Source of the DNA: Planococcaceae bacterium UBA3370
GTDB lineage: Bacteria; Bacillota; Bacilli; Bacillales_A; Planococcaceae
Reading direction: 5' to 3'
Length of the DNA: 12,002 bases
NCBI GenBank assembly: GCA_002360295.1
Contig: DEQI01000188.1
Coordinates: 3,556-15,557, forward strand
Shown here one piece after another: positions 7,846 to 12,002 of the stretch. The translations under genes were made by a program, and so were the position numbers. How positions within the stretch are numbered: the stretch's first letter is position 1; each line of letters begins with the position of its first letter. The notes beneath the pieces are model-generated. The model was not told the DNA's origin, made no database searches, and worked only from the letters and a program-made list of their open reading frames with translations.

Positions 7846-8003
7846 AGAAATTAAAATTGTGGTTGCCCAACAATGTCTCGGAGTATTTAATTTCATTGAC
7901 TATAGAAATAGTAATCTGTGGGGAGTTTATAGACGAATTTATTTCACCCAAAAAACCTCCATCTATTCCGTAGTTAACAGGTTGTTGGTCATGAAGCTAG
8001 CGT

Positions 8004-8051
8004 AGATAAATTGCCACTGTGGCGAACTACCTCGCTCCGGCGAGAATATCT
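8004..8051. other. Candidate three-way-junction fold downstream of radC
   Basis: AGATA (8004-8008) can pair with TATCT (8047-8051), enclosing two GC-rich inverted repeats: GCCAC-T-GTGGC (8013-8023) and CTCGC-TCCG-GCGAG (8031-8044). The first has only a one-base centre, so as RNA it would open to a three-pair stem. The stretch stands out from the AT-rich spacer and would lie in the 3' end of the radC transcript. Confidence 0.35.
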
Positions 8052-8066
8052 GCTCATCCTGTATGT

Positions 8067-8765
8067 TCACATATACCCTTTTTCTTTCATACTAATAAAT
8101 TGGTGATCGCCAATTATGACATGATCTAACAGCTCAATGCCGATAATTAATCCCGCTTCATGTAATCTTTCAGTTACTTCGATATCTTCTGGACTAGGAG
8201 AGGCATTACCGGATGGGTGATTATGTGCGCAAATAATAGAAGCAGCAGAGCGTTTTACAGCTTCGCGGAAAATTTCACGTGGATGGACGATTGAGGCATT
8301 TAAACTGCCGATGAAAATGGTTTGTTTATGGAGAATTTGGTTTTTGACATTTAAAAAAAGAACGACGAAATGTTCCTGATTCAAAGCGGACATTTCTGGC
8401 ATTAGGAATGCCGCAGCATCTTCCGGGGAACGGATGGTGTAACGAGAATCGATTTCTTTTTGGGCTAGGCGTCTCCCAAGCTCGATAGCTGCGAGGAGTT
8501 GTACGGCTTTTGCATCTCCTATTCCTTTAATGGAGGTTATTTCTTCTAGCGTAGCATGCTTTAATGCATGGAGTTTTTCAAAATTCATCAGTACTCGGTT
8601 AGATAACGCAAGTACTGATTCTTCTTTTGTTCCTGTTCGTAATAAAATAGCTAGTAATTCTTGATTTGACAAACTTTGTGAACCCTGGCGTATTAGCCTT
8701 TCCCGTGGTCGATCAGCTTCATGGACATCCCGAATTTTCAACTCTGGAATTAAGTTCATTGTCAT
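8067..8765 (-). CDS. radC: RadC-family JAMM domain protein (YsxA)
   Basis: The product, about 232 residues, has a helix-hairpin-helix region (SIKGIGDAKAVQLLAAIELG, about 78-97) followed by a JAB1/MPN metalloprotease-like domain. The zinc motif HNHPSGNASPSPED is intact, with both histidines and the aspartate. Despite the name, a direct repair role for RadC has not held up, and its activity is unknown. Length fits the family. The start is uncertain: ATG at 8765 is used here, while GTG at 8777 is in frame but only about one base after AAAGGA. It begins just after maf, the normal Bacillus order, and is probably co-transcribed with it. Confidence 0.93.
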   Translation of the reverse strand: MTMNLIPELKIRDVHEADRPRERLIRQGSQSLSNQELLAILLRTGTKEESVLALSNRVLMNFEKLHALKHATLEEITSIKGIGDAKAVQLLAAIELGRRLAQKEIDSRYTIRSPEDAAAFLMPEMSALNQEHFVVLFLNVKNQILHKQTIFIGSLNASIVHPREIFREAVKRSAASIICAHNHPSGNASPSPEDIEVTERLHEAGLIIGIELLDHVIIGDHQFISMKEKGYM

Positions 8766-8783
8766 TTCATTATCCACATCCTT

Positions 8784-9371
8784 TTACAATTTTATTAAAT
8801 CCATTGCAACAAGTTTTTCAAAAAGTGAGGCTAATGGTAAACCAACAACATTATTGTAATCCCCTTCAATTCTGTCAACTAACAAGGCACCACTCGTTTG
8901 AATGCCGTAGCCACCCGCTTTATCAAAGGGATCTCCCGTTTGAACGTACGCTTCAATCAAAGGAAAGGATAGTTGTTTAAAGAGTACCGTTGTTTCTTCC
9001 ACAAAAACTGTCTCACTACCATCAGGTTGAATGATCGCCACAGCAGTTAATACAGCATGCCGATTATTCGATAACAATTGTAAGTGAGCTATCGCTTCAT
9101 CCCGATCTTTCGGCTTATGTAGTATACGATTGTTCAATGTAACAATCGTATCAGCGCCAATGACCGTACTTCCGTTACATTTTTCTGCAACAGCACGTGT
9201 TTTTAAAAGCGCTACCCCTTGTACATATTCCCGCACTGAATCCGCTTGAACACTCGTTTCTTCTACATTACTTGTTACGATAGAAAAAGGTAGTCCAAGC
9301 ATTGAAAATAGTTCTTTCCGTCTCGGTGATGCTGACGCTAAGACGAATTTCTCTTGTGTTGCAAATTTCAT
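8784..9371 (-). CDS. maf: Maf nucleoside triphosphate pyrophosphatase
   Basis: The 195-residue product is a Maf/YhdE-family enzyme. These hydrolyse dTTP, UTP and some modified pyrimidine nucleotides to monophosphates, acting in house-cleaning and possibly in septation. Family motifs are ASASPRRKEL (12-21), NVEET (35-39), GADTIV (72-77, with catalytic D74) and DPFDKAGGYGIQ, with YNNVVGLPL near the end. The residue before KPKD is H where G is usual (GKP), a small oddity. The ATG is preceded by AGGAGG at good spacing. A 99-base gap separates it from the spoIIB-like gene; a TATGAT at 9396-9401 is a possible -10 with no good -35. Confidence 0.95.
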   Translation of the reverse strand: MKFATQEKFVLASASPRRKELFSMLGLPFSIVTSNVEETSVQADSVREYVQGVALLKTRAVAEKCNGSTVIGADTIVTLNNRILHKPKDRDEAIAHLQLLSNNRHAVLTAVAIIQPDGSETVFVEETTVLFKQLSFPLIEAYVQTGDPFDKAGGYGIQTSGALLVDRIEGDYNNVVGLPLASLFEKLVAMDLIKL

Positions 9372-9470
9372 CTAGTATCTCCTCCTATGTACACTATCAT
9401 AGCGGAGATTTAAACTTTTGAATACTTTGGGCTAAAGTCGAAATATGAAATTTGAGTATAAAATAGAGGA

Positions 9471-10088
9471 TCAAAATGAAATTTTCAAACAATCGTTTGC
9501 ACTATAATAATGCGCCAAAAGATGCAGACGAATCACATCTATATCGTTTGAAAGCATTGTCGTACCTTGAAGTAGCGATCCCCAGTCATCTGGAACATCT
9601 TCTTTGTTCTGCTCCTGTTCAAAAAAATTTTTTAGATATTTTTCATCCTGCAATAATAACGGTATATTCTGTATTGTTTTTTCGCTACATGCTGCTCCAA
9701 TTGTCATAGGCTTAAAAAATGCTGTAGGCTGTGTAATTGGCAGCTTCTTTTCAATGGCTAGTGATGACCATACGTAAAATTGTCCATCCACTTCAACAAT
9801 CGCCGCTTTATTTAATGTCGGATCAGCATTTATCGCAATAGTTGCGGCTTCCAGACTAGAAAACAAACCATGCTGGATTGCAAAAAATTTAGCCTCTACT
9901 CCATCAATTGCTTCTCCATCTCCTTGTTGTTGCTCCTGTTGTGTTTGCACCGGAATAATATCAGTATTTGGATCTTTACTAGCTAACTGTAATACTAATA
10001 CAAACAAAGCGACACCAATTAGTCCTGTTAAACTCCCGTATACGACAGCGTTAATCCATTCATTTTTTCTCACACGTTTTACTGGCAT
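9471..10088 (-). CDS. SpoIIB-like membrane protein with SPOR-type domain
   Basis: The product, about 205 residues, is a membrane-anchored protein. A basic N-terminus (MPVKRVRKNEW) precedes one membrane span (12-35), a polar glutamine-rich linker (47-60), and a stretch from FFAIQHGLFSSLEAATIA to VDGQFYVWSSLA (about 68-112) that looks like a SPOR peptidoglycan-binding domain. The remaining 90 residues are unfamiliar. Its place just upstream of maf is that of spoIIB in B. subtilis, whose product helps septal wall dissolution in engulfment. Homology is therefore inferred from architecture and position, not clear identity. The start at 10088 follows GAGGTGAT; a reading extended to 10157 would run through the upstream terminator. 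Confidence 0.65.
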   Translation of the reverse strand: MPVKRVRKNEWINAVVYGSLTGLIGVALFVLVLQLASKDPNTDIIPVQTQQEQQQGDGEAIDGVEAKFFAIQHGLFSSLEAATIAINADPTLNKAAIVEVDGQFYVWSSLAIEKKLPITQPTAFFKPMTIGAACSEKTIQNIPLLLQDEKYLKNFFEQEQNKEDVPDDWGSLLQGTTMLSNDIDVIRLHLLAHYYSANDCLKISF

Positions 10089-10125
10089 ACCTATCACCTC
10101 TATATTACCGTAACAAAATGAACAT

Positions 10126-10150
10126 AAAAAAAGACGAGACTTGTGTCGCC
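10126..10150 (-). terminator. Weak terminator after the diguanylate cyclase gene
   Basis: On the minus strand GGCGA (10146-10150) can pair with TCGTC (10133-10137) across a short loop, with further partial pairing, immediately followed by seven T. One G-U pair and a mismatch make the stem weak, so some read-through into the spoIIB-like gene is likely. No convincing separate promoter is seen for that gene. Confidence 0.45.
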
Positions 10151-10189
10151 CCGCCAAAAAAATATTTTGCTATTTTAAAAGGTAATTCG

Positions 10190-11878
10190 CTAAATTCCTT
10201 CACCATATGCAGCGACTCGATTGCGTCCATTGCGCTTCGCCCCTACATAAAGAGCTCGATCCGCATTCGCCAATAATCGTTGTATATTTTTGGTGTCATC
10301 AGGAACAGATGATACACCGATACTTAATGTAATATAAATAGATAAATCCGCTCTTTTTTGATCTAACTCTGTCACCACTTTATATGCTGTTAACGCCGTT
10401 TTTTGACGAATTTTCTCAGCGAATAGTAGTGCCTCCTCTTTGTCTTTATTCGGCATTAATATAACAAATTCTTCTCCCCCATAGCGTGCTAACACCATCG
10501 TTTCATCTACTAACGACTGTAGTTGCTTGGCGAATGCTTTTATAATAACATTCCCACTTTCATGTCCATACGTATCATTAATCATTTTAAAATGATCGAT
10601 ATCAATCATGATTAAAGACAATTTCGTTAATGATCCACTATCAAAAGTGCGTGTCATTGCATTAATTTGATCATCAAAATAACGATAATTATATAAATTG
10701 GTTAAGGCGCAACGTTCGCTTTTAGATATCGTATTGTCTATAAACCGAATACGATCTAAAGAAATCGCTAAATTGGCTGTTAATAAATCCAGCAATTTAA
10801 TTTGATATGGCTCGAAAGCTCTACGATTTTTGCTTGCAACAATTAACACGGCTATAACTCGTTCATCTCGTTTTAATGGAATAAATACGAGCGATTCCAT
10901 CCCTCGGAATAGAAATGGACATTTCGTCAATGCCCATTGACGATAAGTGGATAAATAAATAATATGCCCATTTTTATAAACGTCCGCTACATAGTTGGTA
11001 TGTTCATGTATATATCGAATAGGCTGTTCAGTAGTTTGAGAACTTAATAGATCAAATTGCCCATCCTTCTCATGAATTAAATAGGCTTCATCTACATGCT
11101 CAACCATCATTAAATAATCCATAAATAATGTCAATGCCCGCTGCTTTGTGTTGCATACGGATAATTTCTGACTTACTTTTACGACAAACTTTAAATTCTC
11201 ATTAACAGTCAAAGACAAGGCTAGTGATTTCAATAATACCGATAAGAGCAAATAAAACATCAAAATAGAAAGGCTTGCAAACGGCCCCATTATATCAATT
11301 AAATAATATAAAGCTATGATTACTGGTATCGTAAAACCCATCACTAATGATTCTTTTTTTACATAGAAGTCATAATTTATTCCATTAAAGCGGAATAAGC
11401 AATAAAAAGAAGTGTAGCTTAATATGGTCGTTAACAGTTGATATAAAGTCGCATAAATGACAATTTCATAAAATGATAACTGCCCTACTTTTAATCCAGC
11501 CACATACAAAATAAAATAGGCTATTAGTGGTAAAAAGAAAAACATAAAGGAGTAAATTGGGAGAGATCTTATCTGGGTATTCTTTGAATTATTACGCCAT
11601 AAATAAGGGATTATAGCGATTTGATAGATTAAAAGTTCGTATAAAATACCATAACGGAGCATGATAGGAACGGTTAACCACTGAATAATTAAATATTTAC
11701 GCTTCCCAATTGAAATTGGCCATAGAGCTATTATAATAGCTGAAAAACAGAATGAAATAAATACTATAGGTTGTATAGGGACATGTACTGTAAATTTTTC
11801 TACTATAAAAAATGCTAGTAAAATACCACTAAAAAACATACTCAATAGTGCCCATTTATACTTATCGATCATAAGCAC
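10190..11878 (-). CDS. Membrane diguanylate cyclase with GAF and GGDEF domains
   Basis: The 562-residue product has an N-terminal membrane region of roughly six to eight spans (8-225), a GAF-like sensor domain (about 236-385), and a C-terminal GGDEF domain (about 395-557). The active-site motif is GGEEF (467-471, in ARYGGEEFVILMP). The metal and substrate segment DIDHFKMINDTYGHESGN starts at 426. These support c-di-GMP synthesis. The product-inhibition RxxD motif is missing: positions -9 and -6 from the motif are D and M. I do not recognise the membrane domain as a named family. The start is GTG at 11878 or ATG at 11872, both just after a run of seven G. In B. subtilis, comC and folC occupy this neighbourhood. 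Confidence 0.9.
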   Translation of the reverse strand: MLMIDKYKWALLSMFFSGILLAFFIVEKFTVHVPIQPIVFISFCFSAIIIALWPISIGKRKYLIIQWLTVPIMLRYGILYELLIYQIAIIPYLWRNNSKNTQIRSLPIYSFMFFFLPLIAYFILYVAGLKVGQLSFYEIVIYATLYQLLTTILSYTSFYCLFRFNGINYDFYVKKESLVMGFTIPVIIALYYLIDIMGPFASLSILMFYLLLSVLLKSLALSLTVNENLKFVVKVSQKLSVCNTKQRALTLFMDYLMMVEHVDEAYLIHEKDGQFDLLSSQTTEQPIRYIHEHTNYVADVYKNGHIIYLSTYRQWALTKCPFLFRGMESLVFIPLKRDERVIAVLIVASKNRRAFEPYQIKLLDLLTANLAISLDRIRFIDNTISKSERCALTNLYNYRYFDDQINAMTRTFDSGSLTKLSLIMIDIDHFKMINDTYGHESGNVIIKAFAKQLQSLVDETMVLARYGGEEFVILMPNKDKEEALLFAEKIRQKTALTAYKVVTELDQKRADLSIYITLSIGVSSVPDDTKNIQRLLANADRALYVGAKRNGRNRVAAYGEGI

Positions 11879-11920
11879 CTAATCCCCCCCTGCATGATAC
11901 AAATTACTTATATTTCAAAT

Positions 11921-11949
11921 ATCATATCAAGTGGAATAGTATCTGTCAC
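11921..11949 (-). promoter_or_regulatory. Sigma-A promoter of the diguanylate cyclase gene
   Basis: On the minus strand GTGACA (11944-11949) and TATGAT (11921-11926) are separated by exactly 17 bases, each matching five of six consensus bases. Transcription would start near 11914, giving a leader of about 35-40 bases that contains the poly-G run (11884-11890). The remaining bases up to 12002 show no gene that I can identify. Confidence 0.65.
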
Positions 11950-12002
11950 TACACGGGGAGGAAATCTATACTAAAGTTGTATCGACTTTCTAATATCACT
12001 CA

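Larger units (their letters stand above)
7563..8066. other. mreB-radC spacer of about 500 bases
   Basis: No gene is visible in this AT-rich spacer. It holds, from right to left, a small folded GC-rich stretch just after radC (8004-8051), a terminator-like hairpin (7806-7845), and a possible mreB promoter (7624-7652). I see no tRNA, no insertion-sequence ends and no clear broken gene. Confidence 0.6.

Noticed and set aside
9476..9709. Plus-strand ORF antisense to the SpoIIB-like gene, and similar antisense ORFs over radC, minD, mreB, mreC and mreD
   Set aside because: They lie opposite genes with clear family matches and encode low-complexity or unrecognisable proteins, as expected from antisense frames.
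10089..10157. N-terminal extension of the SpoIIB-like protein to 10157
   Set aside because: The extra 23 codons read through a terminator hairpin and T tract, while the internal ATG at 10088 has a good binding site and precedes a normal basic-then-membrane N-terminus.

Overview
The window is a chromosomal segment from a low-GC, endospore-forming member of the Bacillales. The gene content and details such as the sporulation genes, a Firmicutes-type pre-L27 with its protease, and a family of intergenic repeats suggest a Bacillaceae/Planococcaceae relative (Lysinibacillus or Solibacillus type). That genus-level guess is inference. Every real gene lies on the minus strand, so the biological order runs from the right end (12002) to the left end (1).

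Read in the direction of transcription, the order is: a membrane GAF-GGDEF diguanylate cyclase, a SpoIIB-like SPOR-type membrane protein, maf, radC, mreB, mreC, mreD, minC, minD, spoIVFA, spoIVFB, rplU, prp (ysxB), rpmA, spo0B, and the first codons of obg. From memory this is the conserved Bacillus block between folC/comC and obg. The differences visible here are a GGDEF gene at or near the comC position, a SpoIVFB that ends before the usual CBS domain, a shortened SpoIVFA, and a terminator plus a large structured repeat between rpmA and spo0B.

The sequence suggests six or so transcription units. (1) The diguanylate cyclase has a good sigma-A promoter at 11921-11949 and a weak terminator near 10126-10150. 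(2) The spoIIB-like gene, maf and radC end at an AT-rich terminator at 7806-7845. (3) mreB-mreC-mreD-minC-minD, the cell-shape and division-site genes, is tightly packed and closed by a terminator at 3553-3587. (4) spoIVFA-spoIVFB, the pro-sigma-K processing complex, abut directly. (5) rplU-prp-rpmA has a strong promoter inside the end of spoIVFB, an L21-type leader, and a strong terminator at 1180-1225. (6) spo0B-obg apparently has its own extended -10 promoter.

No mobile element, CRISPR array, tRNA or rRNA was seen. The most unusual sequence is the roughly 260-base element at 838-1096. It holds two 64-base hairpin-rich copies whose differences include one compensatory base pair, and whose wobble pairs fit a minus-strand RNA better than a plus-strand one. 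A second, smaller candidate fold lies just downstream of radC (8004-8051). Otherwise this is a core, well-conserved region, and I see no convincing evidence for a wholly new multi-gene system.
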